The notes: a model not told the origin generated them from the letters alone. DNA of 64,000 bases from an uncultured cyanobacterium (GCA_903848645.1 CAINGU010000020.1:1-64000); one strand, 5' to 3'. Counted from the first letter of the stretch, positions 26,906 to 35,030 are shown. Translations and numbers: made by a program.

Positions 26906-27433
26906 ATGGGTTTTTGGAAAAGTTGGTTTAGCACTCCTGAATCTTTAACGGCAAGTAAAAACACTGCTGTTAATGAGCATACAGCGGAAGTTGAAGGTAA
27001 TTCTAGTTTAGGTAAGGATCAAATCGTTTTCAGTACAGAACGAGATATTGACCTCTATGAACTAGAAGAACTCTGTGATGCAGTTGGCTGGTCACGTCGC
27101 CCTCTCAGAAAAGTAAAAAAAGCGATTGAGCATAGTTTTCTCGTGGCCTCTATGTGGCAAGTACGAGGAAACAAAAAGCGTTTGATTGGTTTTGCCCGTG
27201 CTACCTCAGATCATGCTTTTAATGCCACTATTTGGGATGTAGTCGTTCATCCTGATTTTCAAAGTAGAGGGCTAGGTAAGGCATTAATGAAATATGTCCT
27301 CAAAAAACTCAGGAGTGAAGAAATTAGTAATGTCACTCTTTTTGCTGACCCTCATGTTGTAGATTTCTACAAGACCATGGGCTTTATGTCAGATCCTGAA
27401 GGTATCAAAGGAATGTTTTGGTATCCTCAGTGA
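26906..27433 (+). CDS. GNAT family N-acetyltransferase
   Basis: A 175-residue acetyltransferase. The acetyl-CoA loop is [23 protein letters not shown] (motif A, R/Q-x-x-G-L-G). It is followed by [19 protein letters not shown] (motif B), which is standard for GNATs. The first 40 residues are poorly conserved in type. The [15 protein letters not shown] block resembles the cyanobacterial/plastid GNAT group that includes plant NSI-like acetyltransferases. It is cytoplasmic and the substrate is unknown. It lies 165 bp before tRNA-Pro on the same strand. Confidence 0.88.
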   Translation: MGFWKSWFSTPESLTASKNTAVNEHTAEVEGNSSLGKDQIVFSTERDIDLYELEELCDAVGWSRRPLRKVKKAIEHSFLVASMWQVRGNKKRLIGFARATSDHAFNATIWDVVVHPDFQSRGLGKALMKYVLKKLRSEEISNVTLFADPHVVDFYKTMGFMSDPEGIKGMFWYPQ

Positions 27434-27597
27434 TCAAGGTGGCTGGGGTTTGGGGATTAGGGAATTTAACATATTTCCCTAAATCTTATTTTTTCTGGAT
27501 TATTAGGTTTGCATTTATTTTTTTTTGTGCTATGATAAGTGGGATGAGCCGAAGGAACGTAATTTAATTTATGTGAAACTTGGTTTTGATGACTTTA

Positions 27598-27671
27598 CGG
27601 GATGTAGCGCAGCTTGGTAGCGCGCCTGCTTTGGGAGCAGGATGCCGCAGGTTCGAATCCTGTCATCCCGA
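27598..27671 (+). tRNA. tRNA-Pro (anticodon UGG)
   Basis: A 74-nt cloverleaf: acceptor CGGGATG with CATCCCG, D arm with AGCTTGGTAGCG, anticodon loop TTTGGGA giving UGG, and T arm GCAGGTTCGAATCCTGT. Discriminator A, and no encoded CCA. An accessory block with a REP-type transposase begins 35 bp downstream. Confidence 0.97.
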
Positions 27672-27705
27672 TTTGTGAGAATAAGAACCCCACACCCAAA
27701 TTATT

Positions 27706-27733
27706 GGGGCAACCACGGGGGGATTGCCCCTAC
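27706..27733 (-). repeat. REP-like palindrome, copy a
   Basis: A 28-bp element reading GTAGGGGCAAT and then GTGGTTGCCCC on the minus strand; GGGGCAA and TTGCCCC form the stem. Its TAG is the stop codon of the adjacent RAYT gene. Confidence 0.9.
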
Positions 27734-28248
27734 GTGGGGAAATTTTCGGGGTTGTTGGGATGAAGGGTGTCAACATCCCATAATATTGGATTATCTCTTA
27801 TATATTCTCGTAAGCGATCGCATGATTTTTCGTTACGAATAATGTGTTCATGATAATTGCGTTGCCATAGTCTCTTTTCAAAAGCTGGCCATTCTTTTTC
27901 ATAAACACCATGACGATATCTAGCAGTGGTTAAAGATTTAAACCGATGAACTACATCTGGTAATTTCATGGAACAATTAGGTTCAAGGATAATAATACCA
28001 TGAATATGATTAGGCATTAAAACGAAAGCATCAATATCAATTCCTTGGTAATGTGTAGGAATTTCATCCCAAACAATTTGTACCATTTCTCCTGCGGGTG
28101 AAGGGTACATAATACCTTCTTGAATATTACCAAGGAGCGATCGCCTTTGATTAATACAAATAGTCACAAAATACGCCCCTGCCTGAGAATAATCATATCC
28201 TTTCAGACGAATAGAACGGCGACGATGAATATCAGGATTATACGCCAT
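27730..28248 (-). CDS. REP-associated tyrosine transposase (RAYT)
   Basis: A 172-residue Y1 HUH-type nuclease. The HxH metal motif is MPNHIHGIII near residues 87-96, and the catalytic tyrosine lies in RNYHEHIIRNEKSCDRLREYI. These are hallmarks of the REP-associated branch of IS200/IS605 transposases, which act on short palindromic repeats. I start it at the ATG at 28248 (MAYNPDIHRRRSIRLKG); a TTG at 28275 lies inside the flanking repeat. The gene is flanked on both sides by inverted copies of one palindrome (27706-27733 and 28266-28293), its likely substrate. It appears intact. Confidence 0.9.
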   Translation of the reverse strand: MAYNPDIHRRRSIRLKGYDYSQAGAYFVTICINQRRSLLGNIQEGIMYPSPAGEMVQIVWDEIPTHYQGIDIDAFVLMPNHIHGIIILEPNCSMKLPDVVHRFKSLTTARYRHGVYEKEWPAFEKRLWQRNYHEHIIRNEKSCDRLREYIRDNPILWDVDTLHPNNPENFPT

Positions 28249-28265
28249 AAAAACAAATAATATAC

Positions 28266-28293
28266 GTAGGGGCAATCCCCCCGTGGTTGCCCC
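28266..28293 (+). repeat. REP-like palindrome, copy b
   Basis: Identical in sequence to copy a but in opposite orientation, so a and b frame the transposase gene. A partial copy of the right half (TTGCCCCGATAATT) follows at 28306-28319. Confidence 0.9.
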
Positions 28294-28382
28294 GATAATT
28301 TGTGTTTGCCCCGATAATTATCGGATTAATAATCAATTCTACATGGGTTTTGATGTAATGCGATCGCCCAAATTCCCAATAT

Positions 28383-28410
28383 GTAGGGGCAATCCCCCCG
28401 TGGTTGCCCC
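28383..28410 (+). repeat. REP-like palindrome, copy c
   Basis: Same 28-bp element as copy b and in the same orientation, 90 bp further on, in DNA without a gene. Confidence 0.9.
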
Positions 28411-28568
28411 GATCATCATTGGTTACACCGATTTATATATGGGTTGTAATGCGATCGCCCCAATAATCAATTTATTGATAAATACAAATATCGGGTCAAC
28501 CAAATGATTACCACAAATATTAAGGTAATCGCGTGGTAATTATAAATATCGTGGCAATCACGGGGGAT

Positions 28569-28595
28569 GGGCAACCACGGGGGGTTTGCCCCTAC
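28569..28595 (-). repeat. REP-like palindrome, copy d
   Basis: A 27-bp variant (GTAGGGGCAAA on the minus strand, one G fewer at the far end). Its TAG at 28592-28594 is the stop codon of the 875-residue gene. Confidence 0.88.
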
Positions 28596-28699
28596 ACACA
28601 TACACGAAAACCGTAGATGAGGCTGTCGTTGCCCGCGAGATTGTAGTTGCGAAAGCCAGCAGCGCAATTATTAGTAACGTTGCACCAGCCACCACCACG
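28592..28699 (-). other. Candidate DGR variable region
   Basis: The last 36 codons of the preceding gene. Fixed positions (RGG, W, N, C, R, N, I, GFRV) match the frame seen in cyanobacterial DGR target proteins. Positions that are AAC in typical DGR templates read as TGC, GGC, TAC, CTC, GAC or AGC here, as expected from adenine-specific mutagenesis. No template repeat or reverse transcriptase is present in this window. Confidence 0.6.
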
Positions 28700-31219
28700 C
28701 AGTGACTTGTTGTTTTGAGATGTATTAGCATACGCCTTGCCATTTTTAGGTAAATCAGCAACATTACTTGTCCAGGAATCTGCACACCATTCCCACACAT
28801 TACCGTGCATATCCACTAAATGCCAAGGGTTAGTATGGGTATCCTCTTTTTCTTTCACAGAATGGGTTTGACTACCTGAATTATCTGTGTACCAAGCATG
28901 GTTTTTTAACTGGCTGTCATTGTCTCCAAACCAATATTTTGTGGTTGTACCAGCACGACAAGCATATTCCCATTGGGTTTCACTAGGGAGGGTAATTTTG
29001 ACGTTAATTCCCTGTTTGTTAAGATGTTCAGTCAGCTTTTGACAAAATTCCGTTGCCATGTTCCAATTGACGTTCTCAACTGGATGATTTTCTTTGCCAC
29101 TACCTGAAAAATGAGATGGGTTTGTACCCATGACAGCTTGATATTGTGCCTGGGTAACGGGATATTTACCCATGCGAAACTCAGAAAGATTTATAGTGTG
29201 TCCTCCTGCCATTGTTAATACCCCAGCACTAATCCAAACTAATTTTAATGTTTGATTATTAGGTAAAGGTAAAATCAAGGAACGAGGACGTTCTTCTTCC
29301 TCAACGCGTTTACGTGCTTCCTCTTCCTGACGACGGGTATCATTCCATTCCTTTTGCAAAGCATCCCGTTTATCGCTGGGATGTCCTAAAGTTACCGCTT
29401 GGTTATAGTTAGCTATAGCAATTTCATAGTTATTTAATTTTAGGTAAGTATCACCTCGTAAATCGTAAAATTCAGCCCTTTGAGGTTGGAGAGAAATAGC
29501 TTTATCTAAATCAGAAATAGCACTATTATATTCCTTGAATCCATAAAAAGCCTTAGCTCTTTGATAGTAAACATTTGCTTGAGGATTTAAAGAAATAGTC
29601 CGATCAAAATCAATCTTGGCTAGATCATAACGTGGTTCGTAGGGGCAATCCCCCCGTGGTTGCCCCGAAACCTCTCTAATTCCCTGTAAATGTTCAATAC
29701 CACGCTTAAAACATGATTTAGCAATATTAAGATAGTTGGTTACTCCTAAAACTTGTAAACAAGCATTGAAAGATTGGACAAAATTACTATCTTCAGGTAC
29801 AAGCATTTTACCAATGTCAATAATTGGATCAACACTATTATTAATATCTCGTTGTTTTAACCAAGTTTGCATAATTGCTTGTACTTGATTAGCAAAACCA
29901 TAACGTGAGGGAACAGACTGTAAAATTTTTGCCCAACCTAAACGCAATTCCACCATAACGGCGGGTTCAGTTTGCTCTAAACCATCAAATAGGGCATTAC
30001 AGTAGTCAATTACAGCTTTGGTTAAAGCTATACGTTCATCATCATCAAGATTAGCTTCATCAAATAAATCGGGCAATAATGTAGGCAAAAGGGGTAATTG
30101 CCGTTGGGGTGCATAAATTAAGAAATATTCATCTGTCACCATGCCTACATGAATAGAGTGTAAAACTTCCATATAGTGAGTGAAAGTTTCCCGACTGCGG
30201 CGACTAAATTCGGCTCTATCCAAGTCTGTTTGTATGGCTTTTCCTTGTTGTTGCCATTGTTGGAATAGGTTTTGAGAAATTTCGCTAATGGTATCTTGCC
30301 AACGCAGTTTTCTAACCACAGTTTCAAAGCGAGCATCATCAAAATCATTGTTCCAAAAACCGATGTTGATATTAAAAAATGATTCTTCTACTTCAGTTTC
30401 TAAAACCAGCACGGGAATAGAACGTAATTCACTAAATATTTGATTAACTGCTGACTCTGCACGACGGTTTTTTGTTACCCATTCTCCCGCCATAAATTTT
30501 ACTGGCCGTTGGTTGAGAGTATATTGTTTAAATAGTTCTCGTAAAGCACCAGAAAGGGTAGATTCCATCATGGGAAATTGACTCTGAGCGGTGCTATTTG
30601 GTAAAGGGTCGTAACGCAATACTGGGGGCGAAAAGAAGACTGTTAGGGGCATTTCTGGGCGGTTGTGGACTATTTCCAGAATGTCGTCAGCAACAGCAAA
30701 AAAGGGACTATTGTGATCTCTTCTAGTTTGTTTATCTCGTTGTCGGGTAATTTGCGCGTCAAGATAGCGAATTTCAATAGCAAATTGTTGATCTGTTTCA
30801 GTTTTCCATTTTTGAAAGGCAATATTATCAGTTTGGATGGCAATTTGTACTTCTGCTTTGAATTTTTCAATTGCTTGGGTAAATTCTCGTTGTTTTTCTG
30901 CTTCTAATACTTGGAATGCTTGCCGCATTTTTTCTTGTGTGAGCAAAGTTTCTACTTCCATAGCTTTAAGAGCAAGGCTAAATTCCTTATCTCCTTGATG
31001 TTCTTTAGCTCTGACACTTTGCCGCATCATTTCCATTTTGGCATCAAATTCCATGCGTTTAATTGCCAAATTTTGAGCGTCATTATCGCGTTTTTGAGCA
31101 AGTGCTAAAGATTGTGTTTGGGTAGTAATGATACGGGTTTTATTTAATGCCATTAATGTGGGAGCGATAGTCCCAGCTAATTTAGCAATACCACTGACTA
31201 TAGCACCGAGAATACTCAT
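28592..31219 (-). CDS. Coiled-coil / TPR / FGE-sulfatase-fold protein with DGR-like variable end
   Basis: An 875-residue protein. Residues 1-165 are a long charged coiled coil after a short hydrophobic start. Residues 170-500 are an unrecognised globular region. Residues about 530-615 hold two to three TPR motifs (AKAFYGFKEYNSAISDLDKAI). Residues 655-875 are the formylglycine-generating-enzyme (C-type-lectin-like) fold with FRMGKYPVTQAQYQ, LPSETQWEYACRAG and DMHGNVWEWCAD. The final segment (RGGGW at 841-845 to GFRV at 870-873) has the form of a DGR variable region: between 855 and 869, 12 of 15 codons end in C. A REP copy is translated in frame at about 516-525, and another supplies the stop. 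Probably a ligand-binding display protein; enzymatic activity is doubtful. Confidence 0.82.
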   Translation of the reverse strand: MSILGAIVSGIAKLAGTIAPTLMALNKTRIITTQTQSLALAQKRDNDAQNLAIKRMEFDAKMEMMRQSVRAKEHQGDKEFSLALKAMEVETLLTQEKMRQAFQVLEAEKQREFTQAIEKFKAEVQIAIQTDNIAFQKWKTETDQQFAIEIRYLDAQITRQRDKQTRRDHNSPFFAVADDILEIVHNRPEMPLTVFFSPPVLRYDPLPNSTAQSQFPMMESTLSGALRELFKQYTLNQRPVKFMAGEWVTKNRRAESAVNQIFSELRSIPVLVLETEVEESFFNINIGFWNNDFDDARFETVVRKLRWQDTISEISQNLFQQWQQQGKAIQTDLDRAEFSRRSRETFTHYMEVLHSIHVGMVTDEYFLIYAPQRQLPLLPTLLPDLFDEANLDDDERIALTKAVIDYCNALFDGLEQTEPAVMVELRLGWAKILQSVPSRYGFANQVQAIMQTWLKQRDINNSVDPIIDIGKMLVPEDSNFVQSFNACLQVLGVTNYLNIAKSCFKRGIEHLQGIREVSGQPRGDCPYEPRYDLAKIDFDRTISLNPQANVYYQRAKAFYGFKEYNSAISDLDKAISLQPQRAEFYDLRGDTYLKLNNYEIAIANYNQAVTLGHPSDKRDALQKEWNDTRRQEEEARKRVEEEERPRSLILPLPNNQTLKLVWISAGVLTMAGGHTINLSEFRMGKYPVTQAQYQAVMGTNPSHFSGSGKENHPVENVNWNMATEFCQKLTEHLNKQGINVKITLPSETQWEYACRAGTTTKYWFGDNDSQLKNHAWYTDNSGSQTHSVKEKEDTHTNPWHLVDMHGNVWEWCADSWTSNVADLPKNGKAYANTSQNNKSLRGGGWCNVTNNCAAGFRNYNLAGNDSLIYGFRVCV
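29639..29666 (+). repeat. REP-like palindrome, copy e (inside coding sequence)
   Basis: Identical to copies b and c but inside the 875-residue gene, which it keeps in frame. On the coding strand it is read as GQPRGDCPYE, just before the first TPR helix. Confidence 0.92.
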
Positions 31220-31294
31220 GGATAAACTCTTTTTTTGTGGTTATTTATTGTGATGATTGAGATTCTTTTTCGAGTAAATTTTGTAATTGTCCTA

Positions 31295-32602
31295 CTATTT
31301 TTCTAAATCCTTGATTTCCTTGGGAACTCCCGCTGTTAAAACCTCATTTCCTTCTTCAGTAACTAATACGTCATCTTCAATGCGAATCCCAATTCCTACC
31401 CAACGAGGGTCAATTTCCGGTTGCTCTTCTGCGGGTTTGGTATCCGGTACAATATAAAGTCCTGGTTCTATGGTTAGCACTTGGCCAGGTTGTAAGCTTT
31501 GGGGGTTTTCTCCATCTTGATACATTCCGACATCATGAACATCTAAGCCTAACCAGTGACTGGTGCGGTGCATATAAAAGGGTTTATATTTTTCCTCAGC
31601 GATTAATTTATCAATTTCTCCTTTGAGTAAACCCAGTTCGACTAATCCTTCTGTTAATATCCGCACGGCTTGATTGTGAGGTGCATGGAAGGAATTTCCT
31701 GGCTTTACTTCTGCTATTGCTTGTTTTTGTGCTTCTAAAACAAGTTCATATAATATCTTTTGTTCTGGTGTGAATTTACCACTAACGGGAAATGTTCGGG
31801 TAATATCAGAATTGTAATAACCATAAGCGCAACCAGCATCAATCAATAACAGGTCATTTTCTTGCATTTGACAGTTGTTCTCAATGTAATGCAATACACA
31901 AGCATTTTTACCGGAAGCAACAATAGAAGGATACGCTGGACCCATTCCCCCACGAAGACGGAAAATATGTTCTATTTCGGCTTGGATTTCATACTCATAA
32001 CGTCCTGGTGCAGTGGTTTTTAAAGCATGATTATGAGCTTCTACGGCAATTTCTACGGCTTGACGCATTAAGTCTAATTCTGTTTTGCTTTTATATAGCC
32101 GCATGGTGCTGAGGACTATACAAGGGTCGGTAATGGATGTGGGTCCTGTACCACGTTTGGGATAGGTTCGGAGTAAGTTTTGATAATGTTGGAGAATTTT
32201 GTCGTTAAAATTGCGATCGCGTCCTAAATGATAATAAATAGTATTGGCTTTTTCTAAATATTGGGGTAGCTTCTCATCTAATTCCGCAATAGGGTAGGCT
32301 ACGTCTGCACCATAAAATTCTTTCGCTGCGTCTATTCCACAACGATAACCACTCCAAACTTCTTTTTCCCGATCTTTGGGTTGGACAAATAATATAAACC
32401 GATGTTCTGGGTGATGTGGTGCTAATACTGCTACTGCTTGCGCTTCGTTAAAGCCAGTTAAGTAAAAGAAATCACTATCTTGACGATAAACATACTCGAC
32501 ATCGTTGTGCATTACTGCTGTGGGCGCACTTCTAAAAATCGCTGTACCACTGCCTATTTTCGCCATTAATTGCTCACGACGTTGCCGATATTCTGTTTGC
32601 AT
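31295..32602 (-). CDS. pepP: Xaa-Pro aminopeptidase (M24B)
   Basis: A 435-residue cytoplasmic metallo-aminopeptidase that removes an N-terminal residue before proline. It has an N-terminal creatinase-like domain (RREQLMAKIGSGTAIFRSAP) and a pita-bread catalytic domain. The five ligands appear in order: DAGCAYGYYNSDITRTF (two Asp), HRTSHWLGLDVHD (His), TIEPGLY (Glu) and IRIEDDVLVT (Glu). Length and motifs match E. coli PepP. It lies 75 bp downstream of the 875-residue gene's start, on the same strand. Confidence 0.95.
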   Translation of the reverse strand: MQTEYRQRREQLMAKIGSGTAIFRSAPTAVMHNDVEYVYRQDSDFFYLTGFNEAQAVAVLAPHHPEHRFILFVQPKDREKEVWSGYRCGIDAAKEFYGADVAYPIAELDEKLPQYLEKANTIYYHLGRDRNFNDKILQHYQNLLRTYPKRGTGPTSITDPCIVLSTMRLYKSKTELDLMRQAVEIAVEAHNHALKTTAPGRYEYEIQAEIEHIFRLRGGMGPAYPSIVASGKNACVLHYIENNCQMQENDLLLIDAGCAYGYYNSDITRTFPVSGKFTPEQKILYELVLEAQKQAIAEVKPGNSFHAPHNQAVRILTEGLVELGLLKGEIDKLIAEEKYKPFYMHRTSHWLGLDVHDVGMYQDGENPQSLQPGQVLTIEPGLYIVPDTKPAEEQPEIDPRWVGIGIRIEDDVLVTEEGNEVLTAGVPKEIKDLEK

Positions 32603-32976
32603 AGCTGATTTATTAATAGTGTTGTTTTTGGCTTTAACAATTATAGACTACTGAGAAGGATGTCAGAAAAATTGCTAATTTTGCCTATTCTAGCCAATTT
32701 TTAATTTTCTTGACAATCCCCTAGTAATTCTATAAATAAGATTGTCAAGGAAACAGGATTTTATCTTTAAATAATGACTTTGATAAACAGAAAGTTAAAT
32801 ATTTTTTGATTGCTCAGATATCATTTTTAATTTTGAAGGTTAGTGTTTATGAACATTATGAAAATGTCTATAAATAATGACATTCAATAAAATTAATTAA
32901 ACAAATGTTTGTTGTTTACAGAATCTTCATGAAAAGCAAATTAAAAATGGATATTAATTACTCATAAAAATACATC
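32603..32976. other. Divergent spacer, pepP / FG-GAP gene
   Basis: AT-rich spacer of 374 bp with no gene. It must contain the promoters for both flanking genes, and I cannot pinpoint them. Confidence 0.5.
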
Positions 32977-34233
32977 ATGTCTAATTCATCAGCTTTATCT
33001 TTAAATACAAGCAGTTGGGCAGCAGACTCTCTTGTAAAATCAGCGTCTTTGACAAATCCTCTTGATACCTCACTTCCTCAAAGTTCTTCATCTCAATCAC
33101 AAATAGATCCATTATCAGGAACAAATCCATTAGCTCAATTACCAACAAATCCATTAACTCAATTACCATTGGGAAGCGCCAACCCCAATCCTAATCCTTA
33201 TTTAACCAGTGCAGCCATTGTGCCTGATTTCAACGGTGATGGTAAAGCAGATAAACTTTGGGTAAATCCTCAAACAGGTGAAATAATAGTTCGTCTGATG
33301 GATGGTACAAAGATTCTGCAACAGGGATCTTTGGGTAAATATGACTTAACAGCTTATGATTACAAATTTGCCGATTTCAATGGTGATAATAAGACAGATT
33401 TCTTATTACGGAATAAAACAACTGGTGAAAATACTGTTGTGCTAATGGATGGAGTTAAAGTTGCTAATGTAGTTGCTTTAGACAAAGTTGATCCCAATTG
33501 GACTGCTAGTATTGGCGATTTCAATGGCGATCGCAAAACTGATATTTTCTGGCACAATACACAAACAGGTCAAAACGCTATCTGGAGTATGGATGGTACA
33601 CAAGTTCTCAGTGCAACTGTTCTCGATACTACCGACCCATTATTAACTCCCAGCATTGTCGATTTTGATGGTAATGGTAAGAGTGATATCTTTTGGCGCA
33701 ATCCGACAACTGGCGAAAACAGTGCTTGGTTTATGGACGGAACTCAAGCCACTAAGTACACTTTGCAATCACAGGACGCATCTTGGACTTATAAACTTGG
33801 CGATTTCAATGGTGACTACAAGACTGATATTCTCTGGACTAACTCACAAACAGGTGAGAACAAGGTTTGGGATATGAATGGCATCATAGTCACAGAAGGT
33901 AATCTCAAAACCTTTGACTCAAACTGGACATCCAGCATTGCTGATTTCAACGGTGATGGCAAAACTGACATCTTCTGGCACAATAAAGCAACTGGCGAAA
34001 ACACCGCTTGGTTGATGGATGGGACAACGGTGAGTTCTGAAGCCTTCCTACCCAGCAATAGCCCAACTTTGACACCATCTTTTGGTGATTTCAATGGTGA
34101 TGGTAAGACTGATATTTACTGGCGTGATCAACAAACAGGTGCTGATACCATCTGGACTATGGATGGTACAAAGGCAACTGAAACTCCTGTTGCAGATGCA
34201 GATAAACTAACTCCAGATTGGTATACAGGTTGA
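32977..34233 (+). CDS. FG-GAP/VCBS repeat protein
   Basis: A 418-residue protein. The first 75 residues are low complexity, rich in Ser, Leu, Pro and Asn, with NPLxQLP repeats. The rest is seven to eight repeats of about 48 residues, each with a calcium-loop motif of the type DFNGDGKTD, followed by W/L-rich, GEN-containing and MDGT segments. This is a beta-propeller of the integrin-alpha FG-GAP/VCBS kind. No Sec signal peptide is visible, yet such calcium-binding propellers normally work outside the cell, so type I or another non-classical export is plausible. A HIP1-based terminator follows. Confidence 0.85.
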   Translation: MSNSSALSLNTSSWAADSLVKSASLTNPLDTSLPQSSSSQSQIDPLSGTNPLAQLPTNPLTQLPLGSANPNPNPYLTSAAIVPDFNGDGKADKLWVNPQTGEIIVRLMDGTKILQQGSLGKYDLTAYDYKFADFNGDNKTDFLLRNKTTGENTVVLMDGVKVANVVALDKVDPNWTASIGDFNGDRKTDIFWHNTQTGQNAIWSMDGTQVLSATVLDTTDPLLTPSIVDFDGNGKSDIFWRNPTTGENSAWFMDGTQATKYTLQSQDASWTYKLGDFNGDYKTDILWTNSQTGENKVWDMNGIIVTEGNLKTFDSNWTSSIADFNGDGKTDIFWHNKATGENTAWLMDGTTVSSEAFLPSNSPTLTPSFGDFNGDGKTDIYWRDQQTGADTIWTMDGTKATETPVADADKLTPDWYTG

Positions 34234-34238
34234 TTTAG

Positions 34239-34266
34239 TAATTGGTAATTGGTAATTGGTAATTGG
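34239..34266 (+). repeat. Four tandem TAATTGG heptamers
   Basis: 28 bp of seven-base units directly after the FG-GAP gene stop; an STRR. Confidence 0.95.
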
Positions 34267-34322
34267 TAATAAGGAAAAATCTATTATCAGTTTATCAAGA
34301 CTTGTACTGATAATTTATCTAG

Positions 34323-34364
34323 GCGATCGCTATTCATGATTTCTAGGAAAGCGATCGCTTTTTT
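34323..34364 (+). terminator. Terminator built from two HIP1 sites
   Basis: GCGATCGCT (34323-34331) pairs with AGCGATCGC (34350-34358) and is followed by six T residues. It lies about 90 bp after the FG-GAP gene and looks like an intrinsic terminator whose arms are HIP1 octamers. Confidence 0.75.
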
Positions 34365-34590
34365 GTTGTCAGTGCTACTCTCACATATATTAAAATTCTA
34401 GAGTAGATACATCCTTCTAAGGTAATAAAAAGGAGCGTTATACTTCCTTTTTTAGTAAAGAAACAATGCCAATTTGGCTATTAAACAACAATCACATCTT
34501 TTAATATAGTTTGTATTAATTGGTATAAGCTAAAGCAGATTATCAGTTAATAGTGATATTTGATTTTCATTTAATGAGAATAAACAAATT

Positions 34591-34830
34591 ATGACAGACA
34601 AACTATTTATTAGCTTATCTATTGAACAGCAAGAAGCAGTCTTTGGTGGTGCTACTAATAATACATTTAGTAATATACCTGATATAGCTGATAGTATTAT
34701 TAGTGGTATAACTGCCAATACTGGGTTATTTCCTGGTTTATCTTATACTGAAATAGTAAAATTGATATTCAATCGTGCAAATGCCGCTATACCTAGTTTA
34801 GTAGTCCCTACTATTCCCAATGTACCTTAA
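34591..34830 (+). CDS. Double-glycine leader peptide (bacteriocin-like precursor)
   Basis: A 79-residue peptide. Residues 1-20 (MTDKLFISLSIEQQEAVFGG) match a double-glycine leader with the L-S-x-E-Q-Q-E-x-V-x-GG pattern recognised by C39 peptidase-ABC exporters. Cleavage after Gly20 would release a 59-residue product rich in Ile, Asn, Thr and Ala, with no Cys and few charges. The ending is proline-rich (VVPTIPNVP). There is no exporter, immunity gene or modification enzyme nearby, so processing would have to be in trans. A terminator follows at 34878. Antibacterial activity is a guess; a signalling or surface role is as likely. Confidence 0.7.
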   Translation: MTDKLFISLSIEQQEAVFGGATNNTFSNIPDIADSIISGITANTGLFPGLSYTEIVKLIFNRANAAIPSLVVPTIPNVP

Positions 34831-34877
34831 TTCTGTAGTAACTGAGAGTTAATAACTTTCAGTTATAGCTAACATTT

Positions 34878-34912
34878 AAAAAGCCCCTGGAAATTAATCT
34901 AGAGGCTTTTTT
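34878..34912 (+). terminator. Rho-independent terminator after peptide gene
   Basis: AAAAAGCC (34878-34885) pairs with GGCTTTTTT (34904-34912), extended by a few more inner pairs and ending in a T run. It supports the peptide gene being a real transcription unit. Confidence 0.8.
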
Positions 34913-34967
34913 AGATGCTTATTAAATCTATTAAGAGACTTCCAATTAAAAAAATATCCTAAAATTT

Positions 34968-35030
34968 CTTGTGGTGCAGGCATCTTGCCTGCTAATAATA
35001 CAAGGACGGGCAAGATGCCCATCCCACAAG
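34968..35030. repeat. 63-bp imperfect palindrome with GGCATCTTGCC
   Basis: CTTGTGG and GGCATCTTGCC (34968-34989) face GGGCAAGATGCC and CCACAAG (35008-35030). The GGCATCTTGCC core is shared with the inside of the MITE-like copies at 16310 and 21401. The region 34831-35136 contains this, a terminator and a 25-bp dispersed repeat (35035-35059), and no gene. Confidence 0.8.

Noticed and set aside
27642-27842. 66-codon frame starting inside tRNA-Pro
   Set aside because: It starts within the tRNA and runs over the REP palindrome and into the RAYT gene's 3' end on the other strand.
28283-28507. 74-codon plus-strand frame in the REP cluster
   Set aside because: Made of REP copies b and c and HIP1 sites, with no protein-like features.
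34530-34718. 62-codon minus-strand frame antisense to the peptide gene
   Set aside because: A shadow of the leader peptide gene, which has a far better leader, context and terminator.
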